Assembly: GCA_027487245.1 (NCBI GenBank)
Contig: JAIYDY010000129.1
Span: 1 to 34,286, forward strand
Origin: Hyphomicrobiales bacterium
GTDB lineage: Bacteria > Pseudomonadota > Alphaproteobacteria > Rhizobiales > Beijerinckiaceae
Length of the DNA stretch: 34,286 nt
Direction of reading: 5' to 3'
In this document: positions 1 to 6,724 of the stretch, one piece after another
How positions within the stretch are numbered: the stretch's first letter is position 1
Layout of the letters: the number at the start of each line of letters is the position of its first letter
Made by a program: the position numbers and the translations under genes
Notes under the pieces: generated by a model
Seen by the model: the letters and a program-made list of their open reading frames with translations, nothing else
Told to the model about the DNA's origin: nothing
The model's database searches: none

Positions 1-1
1 C

Positions 2-352
2 GTGCGCGGCATCAAGCTGCTCTGGCAGCATGATCCCTCCGAGCCGCTCGGCCAGTGGCTCGTGCTGCGCGAGGATGCGCGCGGTCTGTTCGTCCGCGGG
101 CTGCTGTCGCTCGACGTGGCGCGGGCCCGCGAAATCCTGGCGCTGATGCGCGATGGGGCGGTCGATGGCCTCTCGATCGGCTTCCGCACCGTGAAGGCCC
201 GCAGCGATCCGCGCACCGGCTACCGCCGGCTTTCTGAAATCGACCTGTGGGAGGTCTCGCTCGTGACCTTCCCGCTTCTGCCGCAGGCCCGCGTGTCGGC
301 GGTCAAGACTGGCGGGCCTTCCGTGCTCGCCAAGGCCATGCCGGCCGCCTGA
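2..352 (+). CDS. HK97-type prohead protease, GTA gp4 equivalent (5' end cut by window)
   Basis: This is the C-terminal part of a capsid maturation protease that trims the scaffolding region of the major capsid protein during prohead assembly. The visible part carries the family's His motif (KLLWQHD) near its start and the Ser motif GLSIGF about 45 residues later, followed by the typical LWEVSLVTFPLLPQA stretch. The GTG at base 2 is very probably an internal valine codon, because homologues have a further N-terminal region and the window starts here. It lies 46 bp upstream of the favoured capsid start, which is the normal GTA gene order. The family call is secure; the true start is outside the window. 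Confidence 0.88.
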   Translation: MRGIKLLWQHDPSEPLGQWLVLREDARGLFVRGLLSLDVARAREILALMRDGAVDGLSIGFRTVKARSDPRTGYRRLSEIDLWEVSLVTFPLLPQARVSAVKTGGPSVLAKAMPAA

Positions 353-398
353 CCGGTTCCGTTCGCATTTACCCACTGATCACATGGAGACGATCCCG

Positions 399-1649
399 AT
401 GGAGACAACCACCCACTGCATCCCCGCGCCCGAAGCCAAGGCGCAGCTGAGCGACGTCAACGAGGCCTACAACGAACTGCGCAGCACCTTCGAAGCCTTC
501 CGCGACGCCAATGACCAGCGCCTTGGCGACATCGAGCAGCGCGCCAGCGCCGACGTGCTGCTGGACGAGAAGCTGGCCCGCATCGACACGGCGCTCGACG
601 AGCAGCAGCGCCGGCTTGACCGGCTGATGCTGAGCAACCGCCGCCCGGTGCTGGGCGCTGCGGCGGCCGATCCGCGTCAGGCGGGCCACAAGTCCGGCTT
701 CGAGGCCTACATCCGGCGCGGCGACGTGTCCGGCCTCGCGGCCCTCGAAGGCAAGGCCCTGTCTGCCGGCTCCGGTGTCGATGGCGGCTTCGTCGCCCCG
801 GCAGAGGTCGAGCGCGAGATCCTGCAGCGCCTGGCGGCCATCTCGCCGATGCGGTCGCTGGCCACGGTGCGCACGATCTCGGCGGGCACCTACCGCGCGG
901 CCTTCTCCGCCACCGGGCCGGCTTCCGGCTGGGTCGGGGAGACGGCGGCGCGCCCTGAGACCGCCTCGCAGGTGCTGTCCGAACTCGTGGTGCCAGCCAT
1001 GGAGCTCTACGCCATGCCGTCCGCCACGCAGACCATCCTCGACGACGCCATGGTCGATGTCGACCGCTGGGTGGCTGACGAGGTTGAGACAGTGTTCGCC
1101 GAACAGGAAAGCACCGCCTTCATCAGCGGCAACGGCACCACCCAGCCGCGCGGCGTGCTGAGCGTGCCGGTCGTGGCCGATGCAAGCTGGACCTGGGGCA
1201 ATATCGGCGTGCTCAACAGCGGTGCGGCGGGCGCGTTCGCGGCCAGCAACCCGTCGGACGTTCTGATTGAACTGATCTATGCCCTGCGCACCGGCTATCG
1301 CCAGAACGGGGCCTTCCTGATGAACCGCCGCGTGCAGAGCGCGATCCGGCGCTTCAAGGATGCGGCCGGCAACTACATCTGGAGCCCGCCCGCCGGCATC
1401 GGCCAGCCCGCCACGCTGATGAACTTCCCCGTGGCGGAGGCCGAGGCCATGCCCAACCTGGCGGCCAACTCGGTCTCGGTGCTGTTCGGCGATTTCCGCC
1501 GCGGCTACCTGATCGTCGACCGGGCCGGCGTGCGCATCCTGCGCGATCCCTACTCCGCCAAGCCCCATGTGCTGTTCTACACCACCAAGCGCGTCGGCGG
1601 TGCCGTGCAGGACTTTGCTGCCATCAAGGGACTGCGCTTCGCGGCCTGA
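399..1649 (+). CDS. HK97-fold major capsid protein, GTA gp5 equivalent
   Basis: This is the structural subunit of the GTA head. The first 100 or so residues are charged and probably coiled coil (a scaffolding or delta domain normally removed by the prohead protease). The HK97 core follows, opening with the usual SGVDGGFVAP-type segment and ending in the family's C-terminal region (FYTTKRVGGAVQDFAAIKGLRFA). I chose the ATG at 399 because GGAGA stands about 8 bases upstream. An in-frame ATG at 384 would add five residues but has no ribosome binding site. In standard GTAs the connector gene follows directly. Here two opposing protease genes of about 1.8 kb intervene. Confidence 0.93.
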   Translation: METTTHCIPAPEAKAQLSDVNEAYNELRSTFEAFRDANDQRLGDIEQRASADVLLDEKLARIDTALDEQQRRLDRLMLSNRRPVLGAAAADPRQAGHKSGFEAYIRRGDVSGLAALEGKALSAGSGVDGGFVAPAEVEREILQRLAAISPMRSLATVRTISAGTYRAAFSATGPASGWVGETAARPETASQVLSELVVPAMELYAMPSATQTILDDAMVDVDRWVADEVETVFAEQESTAFISGNGTTQPRGVLSVPVVADASWTWGNIGVLNSGAAGAFAASNPSDVLIELIYALRTGYRQNGAFLMNRRVQSAIRRFKDAAGNYIWSPPAGIGQPATLMNFPVAEAEAMPNLAANSVSVLFGDFRRGYLIVDRAGVRILRDPYSAKPHVLFYTTKRVGGAVQDFAAIKGLRFAA

Positions 1650-1681
1650 TGCCGCTCCGGTCATCTGATGGCTGGCTTCGG

Positions 1682-2614
1682 TCAGTTGTTCGACGGCCGG
1701 AACATCAGGTCGATCCCGGAGTCCGGCGCCGGCGGGGCGGTTGTCCTGCCGGCGCGTCCGCGCGGTGTTCGCCGTTCGGGCGCTGCGCGCACGTCTGCCG
1801 GGACATCGCTGGTCAGGCTGCCCACAGTCGTCATGATCCAGGCGCGGTGGTCGGCCACCGGCGTGATGGCGGTGAAGCCGCCGCAGACGCGCCGCACGCG
1901 CTGGTTGGCCGGCCCGCTCGACCAGCTCACGATGCCCACGAGTTCGCTGGCTCCGCGCCCGCCGCGCATGATCGGCCCGCCAGAGTCGCCCTTGCAGGCC
2001 CCCGCGCCGGCATCCTGCCCGAGCCCGTTGCTGTCCACCGCCACGACCACGCTGTTGCTGGATGTGTACGAGCCCGCCGCCATCAGATCGCCCTGCCGCA
2101 AGGTGCGGGCGGTCTGCCGGCGGTCTTCCTGCCCGAGGCCGAAGCCGGAAATGGACAGACGGTCACCGAGGCCGAGCGCGCCACCAAGGCTCACCGGCTG
2201 CACGCTGCCCGGCAGGTCCGAGGCCAGCAGCAGCATGGCCAGATCGATACCGGGCTGCGTGCTGGGGGTCCGGCCCGGAATGAAGCTGGCATGCGCCACC
2301 ACACGCAAGGCGCGCAGCCCCACCGGGCGCATCTGCTCGTCCAGCGCGGTCACGGTGAACCGCCCGCCGCCGATCACGCAATGGGCTGCCGTCAGCACCA
2401 CGCGGGGCTGGATCGCCACGCCGGAGCACAACTCGCCCTTGCTGCTGTCGATCTTGACCGTCCAGCGCCGGGCCTGATCGGACGAGCGAACCGGATGGCC
2501 GCCGACGATGGCCTCGGCGGGAACCGCCGACGCCAGGGTCGCAAGCACAAGGCAAGCCAGCCCAGAGCCCTGCAAGGCTCGCCGGAACGCACGCTTGAAC
2601 GGAACACAGATCAT
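1682..2614 (-). CDS. Secreted trypsin-fold serine protease 1, antisense inside the GTA cluster
   Basis: A 310-residue S1-family (chymotrypsin fold) protease. Residues 1-35 form a signal peptide (basic FKRAFRRAL, hydrophobic core, AEA cleavage site), and the next residues are IVGG, the mature N-terminus of trypsin-like enzymes. The triad is complete: His78 in TAAHC, Asp124 in DLAML, Ser211 in GDSGGP. Cysteines near the His and Ser motifs match conserved family disulfides. The residue equivalent to trypsin Asp189 is Gly, so Lys/Arg specificity is not expected. About 45 polar, proline- and arginine-rich residues follow the domain. I chose the ATG at 2614 because it starts directly at the signal peptide; an upstream in-frame ATG at 2683 would add 23 residues. 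Its stop is 32 bp from the convergent capsid stop. Substrate unknown. Confidence 0.9.
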   Translation of the reverse strand: MICVPFKRAFRRALQGSGLACLVLATLASAVPAEAIVGGHPVRSSDQARRWTVKIDSSKGELCSGVAIQPRVVLTAAHCVIGGGRFTVTALDEQMRPVGLRALRVVAHASFIPGRTPSTQPGIDLAMLLLASDLPGSVQPVSLGGALGLGDRLSISGFGLGQEDRRQTARTLRQGDLMAAGSYTSSNSVVVAVDSNGLGQDAGAGACKGDSGGPIMRGGRGASELVGIVSWSSGPANQRVRRVCGGFTAITPVADHRAWIMTTVGSLTSDVPADVRAAPERRTPRGRAGRTTAPPAPDSGIDLMFRPSNN

Positions 2615-2689
2615 CGATCCATCATGTGTCAGCCAACCAGCCCCGTCCAGAGCCTGCATTGTCGCTGGTGAATCGGCCATCATGCCGGC

Positions 2690-3475
2690 TCAGCGCCAGC
2701 TCGCCTGGCGTTGCCAGCGCGCCATCGTGGCATCGACCCAGCCGCGTTGCGGAGCAATGAGCGTGCCTTGCGTGAGATCGCCGCAGCGCCGCCCGGCCCC
2801 GCCGGTGGACCATGTCGTCACGGCCACCACGGTCTGGCTGCCATCGAGCATGGGGCCGCCCGAATCGCCGCCGCAGGCACCGGTGCCGGCGCTGCCGCGC
2901 GCCCAGAGCAGGATGCGGCTTGGCCCGTAAGGCTCGACAACCGCGAGCCTCGCCGAGCGCCAGGTGCCGGTGCTGGTGCCATCGCCCTCGCGGCCAAGGC
3001 CGAACCCGGCCACGGTGACGGCGCTGCCTGCGCCGTCCGTTCCGGCGCTAGCAAGGGCGGCAACACCAAAGCGGGCCGGCAGCGGCTGAGCCAGGCGCAG
3101 CAAGGCCAGATCGATCGAGCGTGTCCGCTCCTGCACCGCGTTGGCGCGGAACTGCGGATGCCGGACGATGGCTTGCGGCTCCAGCATCACGGCCTCGCCC
3201 TGCTCGCGGTAATGCACCCGGAACTTCGCACCGGCGGGCAGGCAGTGCGCCGCGGTCAGCACCACGTCCCGCGCCACCACGATGCCGGTGCAGATGCCGC
3301 CCCGGTCATGCAGCACCATCACGGCTGCGCTGTCGAGCGGCCCACCCGGCTGCCCGCCGATGATCGCCAGCGCCGGGCCGGCCCCTGCCCAGGGGGCAGC
3401 CGACGCCAGAACACCGAGCGCCAACGCCGGCAACAGCTTGCCGCCTTTCGTCCGTTTCACAAGGGAACCAGCCAT
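2690..3475 (-). CDS. Secreted trypsin-fold serine protease 2, antisense inside the GTA cluster
   Basis: A 261-residue S1-family protease, a divergent paralogue of its downstream neighbour. Residues 1-37 form a signal peptide ending in ALA, followed at once by IIGG. The triad is His77 (TAAHC), Asp122 (DLALL) and Ser205 (GDSGGP). Position 189 in trypsin numbering is Gly, as in the neighbour. The favoured ATG at 3475 shares the four bases CATG with the start of the opposing connector gene, and an AGGA lies 8 bases upstream. An in-frame ATG at 3484 is possible but has no spaced ribosome binding site. The two protease genes are 75 bp apart on the same strand and may be co-transcribed. They break the usual capsid-connector adjacency. 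Role in or around GTA particles is unknown. Confidence 0.9.
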   Translation of the reverse strand: MAGSLVKRTKGGKLLPALALGVLASAAPWAGAGPALAIIGGQPGGPLDSAAVMVLHDRGGICTGIVVARDVVLTAAHCLPAGAKFRVHYREQGEAVMLEPQAIVRHPQFRANAVQERTRSIDLALLRLAQPLPARFGVAALASAGTDGAGSAVTVAGFGLGREGDGTSTGTWRSARLAVVEPYGPSRILLWARGSAGTGACGGDSGGPMLDGSQTVVAVTTWSTGGAGRRCGDLTQGTLIAPQRGWVDATMARWQRQASWR

Positions 3476-4040
3476 GAGCCCCATCCTGATCGTGCCTCCA
3501 GCGGCAGAGCCCGTGACGCTCGCCGACGCGAAGCTCTACCTCAGAACCGCCGGCCCTGACGAGGATGATCTGGTCATTGCCCTGATCAGGGCTGCCCGGC
3601 ATCTGGTCGAGGCCGCAAGCAACCGTCTGCTGGTCAGCCAGACCTGGCGGCTGGTCTGCGATGCGTGGCCGCCCGGTGGCGCGCTGCGCCTGCCATTGTC
3701 GCCGGTCATCGCCATTGTCGCTGCGCGCGTGCTGACCACGCAAGGCCCGCCCGTGCCGGTGGCTGACGGCGCGCTCAGGCTCGAACCCGGCTCCGATCCG
3801 ACCTTGCTGCGTGTGGCAGGCCCTCTGCCGCAGCCGCAATGGCCGCATGGCGGCATCGAGATCGACCTCGTCGCCGGCCACGGCGCGCCCACCGATGTGC
3901 CCGAACCCTTCCGGCAGGCCATGCTGATGCTGGTCGCGCGCTGGTTCGAGAACCGCGGCGATGCGACCGGCCATGGCGATGCGCGCCTGCCGGCGGATGT
4001 ACTGGCTCTGATCGCCCCCTTTCGCCGCGCTAGGCTGTAA
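3474..4040 (+). CDS. Head-tail connector (gp6-like), GTA gp6 equivalent
   Basis: A 188-residue adaptor that in related particles forms a ring below the portal. The N-terminal part (PVTLADAKLYLRTAGPDEDDLVIALIRAARHLVE) is the characteristic helical connector motif, followed by a beta-rich part and a C-terminal helix containing MLMLVARWFENR. I chose the ATG at 3474: AAGGGA sits 7 bases upstream and the family motif begins within 20 residues of it. This ATG overlaps the start codon of the opposing protease gene, so each gene's ribosome binding site lies within the other's first codons. The stop is followed one base later by the next gene. Confidence 0.9.
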   Translation: MSPILIVPPAAEPVTLADAKLYLRTAGPDEDDLVIALIRAARHLVEAASNRLLVSQTWRLVCDAWPPGGALRLPLSPVIAIVAARVLTTQGPPVPVADGALRLEPGSDPTLLRVAGPLPQPQWPHGGIEIDLVAGHGAPTDVPEPFRQAMLMLVARWFENRGDATGHGDARLPADVLALIAPFRRARL

Positions 4041-4041
4041 C

Positions 4042-4380
4042 ATGGCCAGCCCATCTGCCAACCCCATTGGCGCACTCGGCCGCCGCCTCGTGCTCGAACA
4101 GCCCGTCGCCACGCCCGACGGCGCCGGCGGCATGACCATCACCTTCGAGCCCCTGGCGCATGTCTGGGCCGAGGTGCGCTGGCTCTCCGGTGACGAGCGC
4201 TTTGTGGCCGGCCGGCCCGAGCAGGCGTCTCGCCATGTCATCACCCTGCGCTGGCGCGGCGATGTCACCGCCGGCATGCGCTTCGTCGGCGATGGCGCCG
4301 TCTACGGCATAGTGTCGGCGGGTGATCCCGCCGGAGACCGCCGCCGCCTTGTCTGTCAATGCGAGGAGATTTCGCCATGA
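4042..4380 (+). CDS. Head closure / head-tail adaptor, GTA gp7 equivalent
   Basis: A 112-residue protein of the phage head-tail joining (SPP1 gp16-like) type. It has the family layout: an N-terminal segment reading LGRRLVLEQPVATPDGAGG, then VWAEVRWLSGDERF, an arginine-containing strand pair (HVITLRWRGDVTAGMRF), and a short end with YGIVSAGDPAGDRRRLVCQCEE. It starts one base after the connector stop and overlaps the next gene by ATGA, so the genes are probably translationally coupled. Family call is good; the gp7 equivalence rests on its place in the cluster. Confidence 0.85.
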   Translation: MASPSANPIGALGRRLVLEQPVATPDGAGGMTITFEPLAHVWAEVRWLSGDERFVAGRPEQASRHVITLRWRGDVTAGMRFVGDGAVYGIVSAGDPAGDRRRLVCQCEEISP

Positions 4381-4787
4381 TCGACGCCGTCATCGCTGTC
4401 CGCCGCGCCCTTCAGGCCGCCTTGCTGGCCGATGCGCCGCTGCGCGCTCTGCTTGGTGGCCCGCGCATCCATGACGAAGCCCCCCGCGCCGCCACCGGGC
4501 CTTATGTCGTCCATGGCGACGTCGAGGCCCGCGACTGGTCCACAGGCACCGACCTGGGCTGCGAGCAGACGATCAGGCTCGTGGTCTGGGCCGGCAAGGG
4601 CTCGGAGAGCGGGGCTGCCCTGGTCATCGCCGGCCGGCTCGGCACGGTCCTGCAGGATGCAGCCCTGTCCGTCGACGGCCACCGGCTGGTGCAGTTGCGC
4701 GTCAGCGGTCTCGATCTTGGCCGCGATAGCCGCACCGGGCTCTCCCGCGCCACCGTCACCCTGCGCTGCGTCACCGAAGCCGCCTGA
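4377..4787 (+). CDS. DUF3168 tail terminator-like protein, GTA gp8 equivalent
   Basis: A 136-residue member of the DUF3168 family, which in related particles completes the tail tube at the head interface. Recognisable elements are VRRALQAALLADAPLRALLGG near the N-terminus, the conserved PYVVHGD strand, and a C-terminal ATVTLRCVTEA strand. I chose the ATG at 4377 because AGGAGA lies 8 bases upstream and it overlaps the previous stop (ATGA). An in-frame upstream start at 4359 would add six residues without a ribosome binding site. Confidence 0.87.
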   Translation: MIDAVIAVRRALQAALLADAPLRALLGGPRIHDEAPRAATGPYVVHGDVEARDWSTGTDLGCEQTIRLVVWAGKGSESGAALVIAGRLGTVLQDAALSVDGHRLVQLRVSGLDLGRDSRTGLSRATVTLRCVTEAA

Positions 4788-4826
4788 CCGCCTGTCATTC
4801 TTCACCCGCCAACAAGGAACATTCGC

Positions 4827-5237
4827 ATGTCAGCACAACGTGGCAGGGACCTGCTGCTGCGCGTCGAAAGCGCGCCCTCCGTCTTCACCACCATCGGCGG
4901 CCTCAGGGCCCGCCAGATCGCCTTCAATGCCGAGGCGGTCGACATCACCCACGCCGAATCCACCGGGCGCTGGCGCGAGCTTCTCGCCGGGGCCGGCATG
5001 CGTCGCGCCGCCCTGTCGGGCGCTGGCGTGTTCAAGGACGATACGTCCCATGCCATCGTCCGGCAGGTCTTCTTCGATGGCGAGATCCGCACCTGGCAGA
5101 TCGTCATCCCCGATTTTGGCGTCGTGCAGGGTGCATTCCAGCTGTCGTCGCTGGAATATCGCGGCGAGCACGCAGCGGAGGTGACCTTCGAACTGTCGCT
5201 CGATTCAGCCGGCGCGCTGACCTTCACGGCGCAGTGA
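4827..5237 (+). CDS. Major tail tube protein (TP901-1 type), GTA gp9 equivalent
   Basis: A 136-residue protein that stacks to form the tail tube. It opens with SAQRGRDLLLRVE, the usual GTA tail tube beginning, and continues through VDITHAESTGRWRELL and a beta-rich C-terminal half ending in VTFELSLDSAGALTFTA. A good ribosome binding site (AAGGA) stands about 7 bases before the ATG. It is preceded by a 39-bp gap and followed after 7 bases by the chaperone-like gene. Confidence 0.92.
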   Translation: MSAQRGRDLLLRVESAPSVFTTIGGLRARQIAFNAEAVDITHAESTGRWRELLAGAGMRRAALSGAGVFKDDTSHAIVRQVFFDGEIRTWQIVIPDFGVVQGAFQLSSLEYRGEHAAEVTFELSLDSAGALTFTAQ

Positions 5238-5244
5238 GGCCACC

Positions 5245-5589
5245 ATGGCAAACACCCATCGCGGCGAGGTGCCGCTGACCATCGGCGGCCGCAACCTGAC
5301 CCTCAAGCTGACGCTCGGCGGACTGGCCGAACTGGAGCATGCGCTCGGAGCCGGCGATCTGGCAGGGCTTGGCGAGCGGCTGGCCTCGGGGCGCATCTCG
5401 GCCCGCGACATCATCGGCATCCTGTCGATCGGCCTGAAAGGAGCCGGTCACACGCTTGCCGATGACGAGATCGCCGCCATGCCGGTGGACGGCGGGCTCG
5501 GTCCGGTCATCGCGGCGATCGCGGCCCTGTTCAGCCGCACCTTCGGGGAGGCGGAGGCGGCACCTGTCGCGCACCCTCCCAGACCGTAG
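5245..5589 (+). CDS. GTA gp10-like tail protein / tail assembly chaperone (Phage_TAC_11 family)
   Basis: A 114-residue protein with the GTA gp10 pattern: a polar start (MANTHRGEVPLTIGG), LTLKLTLGGLAELEHALG, and a helical stretch ARDIIGILSIGLKGAGH. The position between the tail tube and the small DUF2376-type gene matches R. capsulatus. The last 30 or so residues are alanine- and proline-rich. The reading frame one base back is open beneath this end and continues into the next gene, which is relevant to a possible frameshift. It starts 7 bases after the tail tube stop. Confidence 0.85.
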   Translation: MANTHRGEVPLTIGGRNLTLKLTLGGLAELEHALGAGDLAGLGERLASGRISARDIIGILSIGLKGAGHTLADDEIAAMPVDGGLGPVIAAIAALFSRTFGEAEAAPVAHPPRP

Positions 5590-5642
5590 CCGCCGGCCCT
5601 GCGGCCAGAGCGCCGCGCGAGGCCTTTCCCTGGCGCGAGGCC

Positions 5643-5807
5643 ATGGCCTTCGGCATCGGACGGCTGCGGCTCGCCCCTGACCTGTTCTGGTCGCTGACAC
5701 CGGCAGAGCTGCTGCTGATGGCCGAGGCCAGCCGGCCCGCCGCGAAGGCGCTCGACCGGGCGGCGCTCGATGCGCTGATCGCCCGGCACGATCCGCCGGT
5801 GCCCTGA
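5643..5807 (+). CDS. Small phage tail assembly chaperone (DUF2376 / Phage_TAC_2), start uncertain
   Basis: A 54-residue product from the first ATG in this frame; the frame is open from 5466. The sequence around and after the ATG, FPWREAMAFGIGRLRL then PDLFWSLTPAELLLMAEA, is the diagnostic pattern of the small protein encoded between gp10 and gp11 in GTAs. The first six of those residues (FPWREA) are encoded upstream of the ATG, and no ATG, GTG or TTG exists in the frame between 5466 and 5643. The family motif therefore starts before any ordinary start codon. Either an unusual start or a -1 frameshift from the preceding gene is needed to include it. The family call is good; the boundaries are not. 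Confidence 0.75.
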   Translation: MAFGIGRLRLAPDLFWSLTPAELLLMAEASRPAAKALDRAALDALIARHDPPVP

Positions 5808-5821
5808 TCCGGGCCGACAGG

Positions 5822-6106
5822 TCAGATCCGCTGCGTGCGCACCACGGCAAAGCCCTTGCCGGCCATGCAGGCGACCAGCGCGCGGTTCCCCATCTCGGTG
5901 GCCAGTTCCTCCTGCCGGCGCGCCAGCAGCGGGCTGGCCACCCTGAGTTGCTCCACCTTGCAGGCCTCCCGGGCTCGCCGGAAGGCTTCGGCCTCGGCGG
6001 GCGGATAGTCGAACACGAACCGTGTGGTGCCCGGTTGCGGCTGGCATCCCGCCAGCGCAGCCGCGCCAGCCATCAGCCCAAGGACACAGATCATGGAAGA
6101 TTTCAT
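5822..6106 (-). CDS. Small lipoprotein, antisense inside the GTA cluster
   Basis: A 94-residue predicted lipoprotein of no family I recognise. Residues 1-21 are a lipoprotein signal with lipobox LAGC, so Cys21 would be lipidated. The mature part is charged and helical (FDYPPAEAEAFRRAREACK, RRQEELATEMGNRALVACMAGKGF) with two more cysteines. Its start region overlaps the opposing tape measure gene. The alternative ATG at 6094 (residue 5) shares CATG with the tape measure ATG at 6093, but I prefer 6106 because it keeps the N-terminal lysine usual for such signals. It sits 14 bp from the convergent stop of the small chaperone. It is the third gene running against the GTA cluster. Confidence 0.75.
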   Translation of the reverse strand: MKSSMICVLGLMAGAAALAGCQPQPGTTRFVFDYPPAEAEAFRRAREACKVEQLRVASPLLARRQEELATEMGNRALVACMAGKGFAVVRTQRI

Positions 6107-6704
6107 CGACAGCCCGGATCAGCGCCTGCCGCTGGCCTCGCAGGCGAATTTGCTCCGCGAATTGCGGGCCAGTGCGGCCAGCTTTGGGCAGGCCCTGTCG
6201 AGCACGTTCGCAAAAGGCGTGATCGAGGGCAAGAAGTTCGAGGACGTGCTGCGCAACATCGGCGTCAAGCTCTCCGAGACGCTGCTCAAGGCCGCGTTCA
6301 AGCCCGTCGAGCTGGGCATTTCGAACCTGCTCAATGAGGGCTTCCGCTCGATTGCCGGTCAGGCCGGCCAGTTGGGCTCGCTGTTCGGCGGCGCACCGGG
6401 GGCGCCCATGGCGCTGCTCGGCTCGGTGCAGCCCTTTGCCGATGGCGGCGTGGTCGGCCAGCCCACCTATTTCGGCATGGGCCGGAACCTTGGCCTGATG
6501 GGCGAGGCCGGCGCGGAGGCGATCCTGCCGCTGGCACGCGGCCCTGACGGCAAGCTCGGCGTCAGCGCCGCAGGCGGTCAAGCCCGGCCTGTCAACGTCA
6601 CGGTCCATGTCAGCACGCCGGATGCCGACAGCTTCCGTCGCTCCGAAGGGCAGGTGTCCGCCGCCGTCGCCCGCGCCGTGTCGCGCGGCCGGCGCAATCT
6701 CTAG
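6093..6704 (+). CDS. Short tail tape measure protein, GTA gp11 equivalent
   Basis: A 203-residue protein, close to the small size typical of GTA tape measures and far shorter than phage ones. The middle contains FAKGVIEGKKFEDVLRNIGVKLSETLLKA, and the C-terminal half has the hallmark FADGGVVGQPTYFGMGRNLGLMGEAGAEAILPLARG, then VNVTVHVSTPDADSFRRSE. I chose the ATG at 6093: AAGGA lies 8 bases upstream. It overlaps the opposing lipoprotein start by 14 bases. Confidence 0.88.
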   Translation: MEDFIDSPDQRLPLASQANLLRELRASAASFGQALSSTFAKGVIEGKKFEDVLRNIGVKLSETLLKAAFKPVELGISNLLNEGFRSIAGQAGQLGSLFGGAPGAPMALLGSVQPFADGGVVGQPTYFGMGRNLGLMGEAGAEAILPLARGPDGKLGVSAAGGQARPVNVTVHVSTPDADSFRRSEGQVSAAVARAVSRGRRNL

Positions 6705-6724
6705 ATCGAACCCGAGGAGACCGC

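Noticed and set aside
369..1664. A 431-codon minus-strand frame opposite the capsid gene
   Set aside because: It has shadow-frame composition with no motif, while the capsid frame matches its family throughout.
1649..2671. A 340-codon plus-strand frame that would fill the gap after the capsid
   Set aside because: The opposite strand encodes a complete signal peptide and full S1 catalytic triad. The plus-strand product is Arg/His/Pro-rich and featureless.
5224..5850. A 208-codon minus-strand frame opposite gp10 and the small chaperone
   Set aside because: Very Arg-rich without motifs; the plus strand gives recognisable GTA proteins.
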